Origin: Gemella sp. GH3
GTDB taxonomy: Bacteria; Bacillota; Bacilli; Staphylococcales; Gemellaceae
Direction of reading: 5' to 3'
NCBI RefSeq assembly: GCF_013415425.1
Contig: NZ_JACBYC010000102.1
Span: 1-45,382 of the forward strand
Length of the DNA: 45,382 bases
Part shown: positions 17,018 to 24,150 of the stretch, in pieces
How positions within the stretch are numbered: position 1 is the first letter of the stretch
Layout: every line of letters starts with the position of its first letter
Program-made: the position numbers and the translations under genes
Notes under the pieces: model-generated
Seen by the model: only the letters and a program-made list of their open reading frames with translations
Told to the model about the DNA's origin: nothing
Databases searched by the model: none

Positions 17018-17137
17018 TTATTTTTTTAAAACTGGATATCCTCCATCTTCCAATATATATATTTCTTTACTTAAAGCATGATTTATCACATTATAAAAGT
17101 AAGAGTTATATATTAAAATTTTGTAATAATATTCAAT
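17018..17137 (-). pseudogene. Probable 3' remnant of a lost gene
   Basis: The 304-base gap 16839-17142 holds, besides the cshA leader, an open stretch of 39 codons with no start codon. It ends in the protein-like sequence HALSKEIYILEDGGYPVLKK and a TAA stop. The mix of acidic, glycine and proline residues is unlike random AT-rich translation, so I read it as the C-terminal end of a decayed gene. The parent family is not recognised. Confidence 0.35.
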
Positions 17138-17142
17138 TTAAA

Positions 17143-17757
17143 CTACATTATAGGTTTCAAAAAATCTGACCAAGATTCATAACTATTAATATTCTTAGCA
17201 TCATCAGATGCTAGCCATTCAATAGTTAGCGTATCATCTTCAGCAACTTTCACTTCATTTTTGTCAACTTCACAAATATATACTAAACCTATATGTACTT
17301 TTCCTACTTCTTCTTTATCATCATTAATTAATCCTATAAATTCCATACTTTCCAAGGCTTTATCAATACTTATAGAAATCTCTTCTTCTATTTCTCTTGC
17401 TGCATTAATTTTTATAATATTATTTATATCACTTTCTGAAGATATAGAATTCATATGTCCTCCTATACCAACCGACGCTTTCCCGTGCAATCTAGCTTCT
17501 CCACCACCTACTAAACGTCTATAAACTAAAATTTCTTTAGTTGATTTATCTCTAATTACTGTATAACCTATCAACTGCTTGTATCTAGGATCTTCTTCCA
17601 TATCTCCTCTTCTTTTTACTTCATAACTGCTAAATGTAGTTACAATTTTTTTCACTCTTTCATCTTCTTTGGACAAAAAGCCATAAAAAGCATTTTCTTC
17701 ATTATTAAAAATAATATTTCTATCAACAACTAAAATTTTTTCATCCCATTTACTCAT
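17143..17757 (-). CDS. NUDIX-family hydrolase
   Basis: This 204-residue protein has a NUDIX hydrolase core at residues about 60-200. The Nudix box is recognisable at GGHMN...AAREIEEEISI, but the spacing between the first Gly and the REIEEE helix is several residues longer than in classic MutT, as in the group named predicted phosphoesterases (COG4112-like). The catalytic glutamates of REIEEE are present; the usual final Gly is Ser. The N-terminal 60 residues (KWDEKILVVDRNIIF) are a family-specific extension. I choose the ATG at 17757, 10 bases after AGGAG, over an upstream start at 17805. Substrate unknown. Remnant DNA lies directly downstream. Confidence 0.8.
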   Translation of the reverse strand: MSKWDEKILVVDRNIIFNNEENAFYGFLSKEDERVKKIVTTFSSYEVKRRGDMEEDPRYKQLIGYTVIRDKSTKEILVYRRLVGGGEARLHGKASVGIGGHMNSISSESDINNIIKINAAREIEEEISISIDKALESMEFIGLINDDKEEVGKVHIGLVYICEVDKNEVKVAEDDTLTIEWLASDDAKNINSYESWSDFLKPIM

Positions 17758-17795
17758 TAAAATATCACTCCTATTTATTTTAAAATATCTATTAA

Positions 17796-17804
17796 AGTAT
17801 AACA
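17796..17804 (-). promoter_or_regulatory. Extended -10 promoter of the NUDIX gene
   Basis: The minus strand reads TGTTATACT, 38 bases upstream of the start codon. A nested inverted repeat (17821-17865) containing TGTTCA/TGAACA lies just upstream and could be a regulator site. Confidence 0.45.
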
Positions 17805-17923
17805 TAAATAAAAAAGTTATACTAATGCAAAAAATTGTTGTTCACTTTGTTATGAACATTAGTTAATGTCGCAATATTATAAAATTAACTTTTTATTAAG
17901 TCTCAAAAATACAATAATATATT

Positions 17924-17967
17924 AAAAATGGATATTTCCTATATATTTTAGAAAATACCCATTTTTA
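17924..17967 (-). terminator. Terminator downstream of the MATE gene
   Basis: A 16-bp imperfect stem (AAAAATGG...CCATTTTT) with an 11-base loop has A/T runs on both sides and can act on either strand. It lies about 90 bases past the MATE stop codon. Confidence 0.65.
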
Positions 17968-17998
17968 TATACTAAATTATTAAATTATATATTATTAA

Positions 17999-18055
17999 TC
18001 AAGCTTAAAAGCTTGCATAAATTCTCCTACTTCTGTACACCTTTGGTGTAATTAC
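17999..18055 (-). other. Short frame after the MATE gene (remnant or tiny peptide)
   Basis: Right after the MATE stop, one minus-strand frame reads LHQRCTEVGEFMQAFKLD and stops at TAA. Within it an ATG preceded by TAGGAG would give the 7-residue peptide MQAFKLD. The sequence looks protein-like but is too short to identify. It also contains two small hairpins (TACACC/GGTGTA and CAAGCTT/AAGCTTG). Confidence 0.2.
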
Positions 18056-18057
18056 TT

Positions 18058-19401
18058 CTAACTATATTTCTTTTTAATCACTCTAAAATAATATGTTACC
18101 ATTAATATAGCATAAATTGCTAAACCGAATAACCAAGAAATCCAAAGTCCATAAACCCCTACTTCTCTAATAAACACTAAATAATATGCCAAAGGTACTC
18201 CTACAACATAAAATCCTATAAACATAAATATACAAGTAGGAATAACTTTTTTATATGCTCTCATAACACCTATTAATGATGCAGAAAATGAATCAAAAAT
18301 AAGAAAGGCTATAACAAAATATAATAGCTGAGATGCTATGTTTACAAAAGAAGGATCTGTTCCATACAAATAAGGTATTTTTCTGTTCAAAATTGCTATA
18401 ACTGTTGCTCCTATTATAGAAAAGACAATAGAAATAAAAACACCTATCTTTACATATTTATCTGCTACTTTATATTCTTTAGAACCTATATGATAAGCTA
18501 CTATTATAGTTAATGCTCCCGATATACTCATAGGCAGTGCATATAAAAAACCACTAAAGTTAAGAGAACTTTGGTGAGCTGCTATCGTTGCAGTATCAAA
18601 CTTAGAAACCATAAGCGATAGAACAGAAAACATAAAACTTTCTAAAGCTACTGCAATTATCATAGGAATTCCTAATTTAAAAATTTCAGGCCAATGAGAT
18701 ACTTTAACACCCTCTAATTTAAAAATTTTATATTTACTTATTTTTGGATGATTTAATATTACTATTAATGCCATTATAAACGATATAATATATGTTATAT
18801 TTATCGCTATGGCTACACCAGCTCCACCAAATTCAGGTAGACCAAACTTACCAAAAATAAATATATATGATAGTACAATACTTATAGGAACATAAATTAA
18901 CATAATAATCATTGATATTCTTGTAAGACCTAAACTATCAATAAAAGATCTAAGAACAACATATAAAGTTATTGGAATTATTCCTAAACTTTGATATTTT
19001 AAAAACTTAATAGTTATAGCAGCTATATCATCTCTAATCCCCAGTTTTGTCACTACATAATCAGAAGATAAATTTAATAAAACTGCTATTATTATACTTA
19101 GTATTAAAGAAATATAAATAAATTGTCTAACTTTAGTAGGAACTTGCTCTTCTTCTCCTTTTCCTATCAATTGAGAAACAATAGGTACTAAAGCTGCAAC
19201 CAAAGTAGTTAAAATAGAAAGTATAGGGGTCCAAATATTAACTCCCATACTTAAACCTGCTAAATCTGTTGAACTATAATGTCCCGCCATAAAAGTCCCA
19301 ATCATACCTGATGAATATGAAATCATTTGATATATTAGGACTGGAACTAATAACTTCATAAAAACTATAATTTGCTCTTTTGTTGTAGTAGCATTATACA
19401 T
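18058..19401 (-). CDS. MATE-family multidrug efflux transporter
   Basis: This 447-residue inner membrane protein has 12 predicted membrane segments in two similar halves and would export cationic drugs or metabolites in exchange for Na+ or H+. The N-terminal half carries the family pattern (SYSSGMIGTFMAGHYSSTDLAGLSMGVNIW, shown here in part: MAGHYSSTDLAGLSMG) and the second half the matching SLMVSKFDTATIAAHQSS. The type is NorM/DinF-like. The start codon follows AGGAGG. It begins 25 bases after the SRP RNA terminator and has no clear promoter of its own, so readthrough may contribute. Substrates cannot be told. Confidence 0.9.
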   Translation of the reverse strand: MYNATTTKEQIIVFMKLLVPVLIYQMISYSSGMIGTFMAGHYSSTDLAGLSMGVNIWTPILSILTTLVAALVPIVSQLIGKGEEEQVPTKVRQFIYISLILSIIIAVLLNLSSDYVVTKLGIRDDIAAITIKFLKYQSLGIIPITLYVVLRSFIDSLGLTRISMIIMLIYVPISIVLSYIFIFGKFGLPEFGGAGVAIAINITYIISFIMALIVILNHPKISKYKIFKLEGVKVSHWPEIFKLGIPMIIAVALESFMFSVLSLMVSKFDTATIAAHQSSLNFSGFLYALPMSISGALTIIVAYHIGSKEYKVADKYVKIGVFISIVFSIIGATVIAILNRKIPYLYGTDPSFVNIASQLLYFVIAFLIFDSFSASLIGVMRAYKKVIPTCIFMFIGFYVVGVPLAYYLVFIREVGVYGLWISWLFGLAIYAILMVTYYFRVIKKKYS

Positions 19402-19425
19402 AACAATCCTCCTAAAAATATCTAT

Positions 19426-19460
19426 AAGTATAAAAAAATAAACCGATCAATAATGACCGG
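19426..19460 (-). terminator. Terminator of the SRP RNA gene
   Basis: On the minus strand CCGGTCA pairs with TGATCGG (19460-19443, one G-U pair) and is followed by TTTATTTTTTT. Confidence 0.8.
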
Positions 19461-19471
19461 AAAATAAAAAC

Positions 19472-19738
19472 AAAATGCAACCGAGAGTTGAATAATTATA
19501 CCAACCGTTAGTTTAGTCGCCAGCTCAACCTTAACAAATTCTTACACCCACAAAATCCCTACTTAATGCTGCTTCTTTCCAGACCTGACATGGTTCATAA
19601 GTCTTGCGTCATAAGGTGCCTCAGTATCAACACTACGTATTAAACTCGACGTTACTATAATTACCCGAATCCCGGTATTCAGCCTTGCTAAAGCGGATTG
19701 CAAGTACAGGGCACCGCTAACTCCCCACCTAGCATTTT
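19472..19738 (-). ncRNA. ffs: Signal recognition particle RNA, long Bacillus type
   Basis: This is the 4.5S/scRNA component of SRP, which binds Ffh and targets membrane proteins. The 5' end GCTAGGTGGGGAGTTAGCGG and the nearby TGCCCTGTA match the Alu domain of Bacillus scRNA. The universal domain IV is present as CATGTCAGGTCTGGAAAGAAG, followed by CAGCATTAAG. The ends pair: AAAATGC at the 5' end with GCATTTT at the 3' end, which fixes the boundaries to within a few bases (about 267 nt). A strong promoter and a terminator flank it. It is placed between a MATE gene and terC, unlike the dnaX/recR neighbourhood of many Bacillota. Confidence 0.95.
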
Positions 19739-19741
19739 AAT

Positions 19742-19771
19742 ATTATAACAAAATTACAATTAGTTTGTCAA
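19742..19771 (-). promoter_or_regulatory. SRP RNA promoter
   Basis: Consensus TTGACA (19771-19766) and TATAAT (19747-19742) are 18 bases apart on the minus strand, with an extended TGT before the -10. Transcription would begin 5-9 bases later at the AAAATGC end. Confidence 0.85.
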
Positions 19772-19810
19772 TCATTTAAAGTAAACAGTAATATACAATT
19801 AAATACATAA

Positions 19811-19855
19811 TAAAAAATGATTAGCTTTACTTTTAAAAAAGCTAATCATTTTTTA
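19811..19855 (-). terminator. Terminator of the TerC-family gene
   Basis: A stem of about 16 bp (19812-19827 with 19838-19854) is flanked by A6 and T6 runs and can work both ways. The stop codon of the gene is just beside it. Confidence 0.85.
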
Positions 19856-19856
19856 A

Positions 19857-20630
19857 TTATTTATTTATTTTTTCGTTTAATTTCTTTGAATATAATACAC
19901 CGAAAACTAATAATCCTAATAAAACAACCCAGAATATTATAGTCCAAGCTGTTGAATGAGGAAAGTCTGGATTTAAATATCCTAACGATGGATTAGCAGC
20001 AGCTATAACAAAAAGTTTTATACCTACCCATGCAACAATAAGGAAGGCTGCAAGCTCTAAACCTGGTTTATCATTTAATACTTTGATAAATACATTAGCA
20101 GCATATCTCATTATAATAACCCCTATTATACCTCCTATTACCATAACAATAAACTGACCTAGGTTAATTCCACCGATAGACGTTTCTGAAATATGAGGTA
20201 AAGTTATAGCAATAGCTACTGCTGCTAATATAGAATCAACAGCAAAGGCAATATCAGTTAATTCAACTTTCAGTACAGTCATCCAAAAGCCACTTTCTTT
20301 TCCCTTGCTAATCTCTTCTACTTCTTCTGGACTAGAACCTAACTTCTTATAAAAATCTATAATATGGATTATAGACATATAAAGTAAGTACAATCCACCT
20401 ATAACTTGAATTTGCCAATATTTCGCAAGAACTGTAATCAAAAATATAGCTACTATTCTAAAGAATAATGCTCCGAAAAGACCATACAATAAAGCTTTCT
20501 TTTGTTGATTATGAGGTAAATGTCTCACCATGATAGCTAAAACGATAGCATTATCGGCAGAAAGTAATCCCTCTAACAAAATCAAACTTAGTAAAACTAT
20601 AAAATATTGTAATAAAATCTGTGTATCCAT
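19857..20630 (-). CDS. TerC/YkoY-family manganese exporter
   Basis: The protein is 257 residues with seven or more membrane segments. The TerC signature GLLSADNAIVLAIMVRHLP lies at residues 21-40 and the second acidic motif VELTDIAFAVDSILAAVA near 126; these Asp residues bind the metal ion in the family. Bacillus relatives (YkoY, YceF/MeeY) export Mn(II), partly to supply secreted enzymes. A yybP-ykoY manganese riboswitch in its leader fits this role. A consensus promoter lies at 20796-20824 and an AAGGAG site before the ATG. Tellurium resistance annotations for the family are historical. Confidence 0.9.
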   Translation of the reverse strand: MDTQILLQYFIVLLSLILLEGLLSADNAIVLAIMVRHLPHNQQKKALLYGLFGALFFRIVAIFLITVLAKYWQIQVIGGLYLLYMSIIHIIDFYKKLGSSPEEVEEISKGKESGFWMTVLKVELTDIAFAVDSILAAVAIAITLPHISETSIGGINLGQFIVMVIGGIIGVIIMRYAANVFIKVLNDKPGLELAAFLIVAWVGIKLFVIAAANPSLGYLNPDFPHSTAWTIIFWVVLLGLLVFGVLYSKKLNEKINK

Positions 20631-20645
20631 TGTAATCTCCTTTCC

Positions 20646-20690
20646 AAATATAAAAGACCTTTGCTTAAAATTGTTTAAGCAAAGGTCTTA
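20646..20690 (-). terminator. Expression-platform terminator of the manganese riboswitch
   Basis: AAGACCTTTGCTTAA pairs with TTAAGCAAAGGTCTT and is followed by TTTATATTT on the minus strand. The CCTTTG in its 5' arm (20685-20680) is also the 3' arm of aptamer helix P1, so the two folds exclude each other. Confidence 0.85.
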
Positions 20691-20783
20691 CTAAATAACA
20701 CAGTTATCTCTAATACCGATAGATAGTATCTACGAATTGACGATATTAGAAGTTCTTAGAGAACTAAGTTACTCCCCTTTGAT
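20653..20783 (-). promoter_or_regulatory. yybP-ykoY manganese riboswitch
   Basis: The leader of the TerC-family gene has the conserved parts of this class: AAAGGGGAGTAAC (20782-20769), CGTCAATTCGTAG in the middle, and TTTAGTAAGACCTTTGC at the 3' end. Helix P1 joins CAAAGG (20781-20776) to CCTTTG (20685-20680). When Mn(II) holds the aptamer closed, the CCTTTG arm is not free to make the terminator hairpin, so the switch should turn the exporter on at high manganese. The class is known to sense Mn(II); the mechanism here is read from the base pairing. Confidence 0.92.
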
Positions 20784-20795
20784 ATTATTAATACA

Positions 20796-20824
20796 ATTAT
20801 AGTCAAATTATATCTAAGTGTCAA
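20796..20824 (-). promoter_or_regulatory. Promoter of the TerC-family gene and riboswitch
   Basis: Consensus TTGACA (20824-20819) and TATAAT (20801-20796) are 17 bases apart, ending about 13 bases before the riboswitch. The -35 box touches the stop codon of the upstream permease gene. Confidence 0.85.
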
Positions 20825-21559
20825 TTATTTTTTCTTAATAAATTTAACTAATAATGAAAGTATTAATAAAATCAAACAATTTATAGATAAACTAATAACT
20901 AGTTCATAAAAATTCCTATTAGTTATATTGTTCTCTAGCAAAGTGAATGATTTACTATATACTCCTAAAAAAGTATATTCTATATTTACAAAAAATTCAC
21001 TAATTTTAGATAGATATATGACTAAAAATTTATTTCCTAAGAAAAATAATAATGTTAATGATAAAGCAATATTAGTATCATTAAATATAGATACAATAAA
21101 TAACGTTACAAATATAGTAAACAATAACATAATTAAAATCAAAATAAAATATTTTTCATTTAAAAATGTACGTACTCCTATCCCTTTAATAAAATGTAAG
21201 TAACTAGATAATATCAATATCTTTGCAAACATAGAAAATAGAAATACTAAAATATTAGCTTGAACTTTAGAAACTAAAATATTAAAATAAGAAACATTAG
21301 CCTTATTTAATAATCTGTATACCCCTGTATAATAGTCTTCTCTATATGAACGTACTAAATTAACTACTACTATAATCATAGAAAAAATTAGTACTACTTT
21401 ATAAAGATAAGAATATAGAAAATCTACAGTCGTTACATCCAAATAATTAGAAATTTTTTCATAATTATGTGCTAATCCTAGTAATATAATACTACTAATT
21501 AAAAAATATACGTAATTATATTTTCTTTTAAATATCTTCAAAAATTCTATTTTTAACAT
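20825..21559 (-). CDS. ABC-2-type membrane permease-like protein
   Basis: The protein is 244 residues with six predicted membrane segments, a short cytoplasmic N-terminus (MLKIEFLKIFKRKYN) and a YREDYYTGVYRLL stretch after the second helix. This layout is that of ABC-2 export permeases such as those of antibiotic or bacteriocin exporters. The gene starts 2 bases after its partner, and its ribosome site AAGGAG is made by the partner's last codons, so the two are tightly coupled. The partner is a degenerate ATPase, so this may not be an ordinary transporter. Substrate unknown. Very high Ile/Leu/Asn/Lys content reflects the AT-rich DNA. Confidence 0.7.
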   Translation of the reverse strand: MLKIEFLKIFKRKYNYVYFLISSIILLGLAHNYEKISNYLDVTTVDFLYSYLYKVVLIFSMIIVVVNLVRSYREDYYTGVYRLLNKANVSYFNILVSKVQANILVFLFSMFAKILILSSYLHFIKGIGVRTFLNEKYFILILIMLLFTIFVTLFIVSIFNDTNIALSLTLLFFLGNKFLVIYLSKISEFFVNIEYTFLGVYSKSFTLLENNITNRNFYELVISLSINCLILLILSLLVKFIKKK

Positions 21560-21561
21560 AA

Positions 21562-22404
21562 CTACTCCTTAACCTCATAAAGTGATGTATTTTTATTAAA
21601 ATCACCTATATTAACTACTCTAATATCTGATTTTACAAAATAATACAACGCTTTTTCTAAATCTGCTTTTCTTATGATAAGTTTATTCCCTATAATTTTA
21701 ATATCTAAATCAATTTCTTCTACTATTCTTTCAAGATTTTCAGTAGCAAGCTCTATTATTATTAAATCTTTAACTATATTTAATTTAGAAAGACTACCAT
21801 AATATGACTGTTTATTATCAGCAATAACTAAAGCATCGTGACATAAATCAGATATTAAATTAATACTTCTTGATATACTAATAAATGTTATACTGCTATT
21901 TGCTAATTTATCTTTCAGTATATCAAAAACTATCTGCTCATCTTCTGATGTTAAAGCACTATCTGCTAAATTTAATATTAATAAATCTTTACTTATTAAA
22001 GTTAAAAAATAAATGTGTAATTTTTCTTTTTCTGAATCAGTTATATCACTGTACTTAGTTTTACTATTAAAACCTAATTTTTCTATATTGTCTAACAAAA
22101 CTTTCTTTTTAAATTTTATATCATACAGAGATAAAATATTTTTTAGAGTTTCATAAATAGAAAAATTTTTGTAAAATCCTATATCTTTGATAAGTAATGG
22201 CTTAGCGATATCTTTAATATTACTTTTATTAAATATTATTTCCCCATTATATTTTTCTTTATTAGCAAAAACTTTTTCAATAATCAAACTGCTACTATTA
22301 TCTACTATAATAGACAAATTTTTATTATCTTCTAAAAAGAAATTTAATTCTAAACTATTTTTTTTACTTAATTTTTTTTTAAAATTTTTAAATTCTAGTG
22401 ACAT
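21562..22404 (-). CDS. Degenerate ABC-ATPase-like protein lacking catalytic motifs
   Basis: The protein is 280 residues and can be laid along an ABC ATPase. The strand before Walker A and the GEIIFN strand after it are present, but the P-loop reads VDNSSSLIIEKV (34-45). The signature region reads DITDSEKEKLH (120-130) with no SGGQ. The Walker B strand reads LLILNLADSALT (141-152), where LLILDEPTSALD is expected, so Asp, Glu and the D-loop Asp are gone. The H-loop reads SISRSINLISDLC with no His. The frame is nonetheless intact and followed at 2 bases by an ABC-2 permease gene. I infer a pseudo-ATPase kept for a structural or sensing role, or a recent loss not yet disrupted. The last 70 residues form a typical C-terminal extension. 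Confidence 0.65.
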   Translation of the reverse strand: MSLEFKNFKKKLSKKNSLELNFFLEDNKNLSIIVDNSSSLIIEKVFANKEKYNGEIIFNKSNIKDIAKPLLIKDIGFYKNFSIYETLKNILSLYDIKFKKKVLLDNIEKLGFNSKTKYSDITDSEKEKLHIYFLTLISKDLLILNLADSALTSEDEQIVFDILKDKLANSSITFISISRSINLISDLCHDALVIADNKQSYYGSLSKLNIVKDLIIIELATENLERIVEEIDLDIKIIGNKLIIRKADLEKALYYFVKSDIRVVNIGDFNKNTSLYEVKE

Positions 22405-22504
22405 AAATACCTCATTAATTATTTTTAATATTTTATATATATTTTATATCTACATTAAATAAGCAATCACTATATTATAATATACTATATTTTACATATT
22501 TTCA

Positions 22505-22545
22505 AGAAAAAGAAAGTTAAGTAAACCAATCACTTAACTTTCTTA
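22505..22545 (-). terminator. brnQ terminator
   Basis: A 13-bp perfect stem (22510-22522 with 22532-22544) with a 9-base loop is followed on the minus strand by TTTTCTTG. Confidence 0.85.
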
Positions 22546-22551
22546 AAATTA

Positions 22552-23874
22552 TTATTTTTTAGATTTAACTGTGCTAACAACTAATCCTATTATAAATCCT
22601 AATAATGCTATAGTAAGCCATCCAAAACTATGTTCATTTAATGGAATATATGCTATAGCTTTATCTAAAGCATTTATAGATACTCCGAAAGTCGAAGATA
22701 CCGTAGTATATAAACTAAAGATTAATGTTGCAACCATAGTATACACATAAACTTCTTTTTTACCACCAAATAAATTATTAGCAAATCCTAAAATTACTAA
22801 AACTATTGACAGGGGATAAAGAAGTACTAGAACTGGTACTGCTGCTTGAATAAGTGTAGTTAATCCATAGTTTCCTACAGCAAAAGAAAACACAGCTATC
22901 GCTATCGCAAAAGTTTTATAATTAACTTTAGGGAATAATCTATTTAAGTAAATTGAACAAGCTGTTATTAATCCTACACTAGTAGTTAAACAAGCTAAAA
23001 ATACTATTACAAATAGTAAAATATTTCCTACAGTACCAAAATAATAATTAATTGATCCTGTTAAAACTCCTGCTCCATTTTTTTGTAATCCTAATAATTC
23101 AAGAGAAGTTGCACCTATATTTGAAATAAATACATAAATCACTCCTAAAATACCAGAAGCTATAACTGCTGCACGTAAAGTATTTCTTCCTTGTTCATAT
23201 TCATCTTTAACTCCGTATTGACGAACTGCATCCATAACAATATTACCAAATACTAATGCTGCTAAGACGTCCATAGTATTATAACCCTCTAAAATACCAG
23301 ATGATAGAGCTGCTGCTGAAGTTGCATAAGCATCTGTTGGGGCACTATAGCTTCCCATAGGTTTTACTAATGAAGCTATAATTAAAACAACAATAGCAAG
23401 TAATAATACTGGTGTAATTACTGTTCCTATTCTATCAACTAATTTTCCTGGATTAATTGACAACCATAAAGATAACCCCATAAAAAATGCTAAAAATAGT
23501 GCTAATCCTATTTTTTGGTATTCTTCAGGTACAAAAATACTTACTCCTAAATCATATGTAGTAGTTCCTGTTCTAGGTATCGCAAAAAATGGACCTATAG
23601 TTAAATATAATAACGTTGTAAATGATAAACCAAACCATCTTCCTGCTCTACTAGATAAGTCTAATAAATCTTTTTCACCAGAATATCCTACTACTAAAAC
23701 TGCTACTAAAGGTAATCCTACCCCTGTAAAAATTAATCCTAAGTCAGCCCATAATAGATTAGTTCCTGCATTTTGCCCTAGAAATGCTGGGAAAATTAAA
23801 TTACCTGCTCCAAAAAACATAGCAAATAACATAAATCCTATAGATATATAAGGCTTCTCTTTAAAAAACTTCAA
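22552..23874 (-). CDS. brnQ: Branched-chain amino acid transporter BrnQ
   Basis: This 440-residue membrane protein of the LIVCS family imports leucine, isoleucine and valine with Na+ or H+. Twelve membrane segments are predicted. The N-terminal GFMLFAMFFGAGNLIFPAFLG is the family hallmark (here FFGAGNLIFP at 20-29), and VFGNIVMDAVRQYG lies near residue 208. The start codon is TTG at 23874, 7 bases after AAGGAGG; no ATG is available nearby. It has its own promoter (23940-23968) and terminator. No T-box or leucine attenuator is visible in the leader. Confidence 0.93.
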   Translation of the reverse strand: MKFFKEKPYISIGFMLFAMFFGAGNLIFPAFLGQNAGTNLLWADLGLIFTGVGLPLVAVLVVGYSGEKDLLDLSSRAGRWFGLSFTTLLYLTIGPFFAIPRTGTTTYDLGVSIFVPEEYQKIGLALFLAFFMGLSLWLSINPGKLVDRIGTVITPVLLLAIVVLIIASLVKPMGSYSAPTDAYATSAAALSSGILEGYNTMDVLAALVFGNIVMDAVRQYGVKDEYEQGRNTLRAAVIASGILGVIYVFISNIGATSLELLGLQKNGAGVLTGSINYYFGTVGNILLFVIVFLACLTTSVGLITACSIYLNRLFPKVNYKTFAIAIAVFSFAVGNYGLTTLIQAAVPVLVLLYPLSIVLVILGFANNLFGGKKEVYVYTMVATLIFSLYTTVSSTFGVSINALDKAIAYIPLNEHSFGWLTIALLGFIIGLVVSTVKSKK

Positions 23875-23939
23875 ATTAAATCCTCCTTTAGGTTCTTTAT
23901 CAAAATATTTTTAATACTCATCAAAAATGAGATGTATAT

Positions 23940-23968
23940 ATAGTATTATATTTAATATTAAATGTCAA
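23940..23968 (-). promoter_or_regulatory. brnQ promoter
   Basis: TTGACA (23968-23963) and TACTAT (23945-23940) are 17 bases apart on the minus strand. A small CTCAT/ATGAG hairpin follows in the leader. Confidence 0.6.
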
Positions 23969-24110
23969 TGTATTATCAATATTTTTTTCATTTTTAATGT
24001 TAATTTTCTAAAAATTTAATATTAAAATCAATAATTTTCAAACTAATTGAAAGTTCATTTGTTTTTCTGTTTGTTTCCATTATCTTTGGCAACTTTTCAT
24101 TAATTAATAT

Positions 24111-24149
24111 AAAAAAAAAGCAAATACGATTAATTGTATTTGCTTTTTT
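24111..24149 (-). terminator. topA terminator
   Basis: A stem of about 14 bp (GCAAATAC/GTATTTGC plus A/T pairs) around an 8-base loop is followed by a long T run on the minus strand. Confidence 0.9.
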
Positions 24150-24150
24150 A

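Noticed and set aside
23875-23962. Searched for a T-box or leucine attenuator before brnQ
   Set aside because: No T-box core (AGGGTGG-type) and no leader peptide with Leu/Ile/Val codons is present; only a small hairpin is seen.
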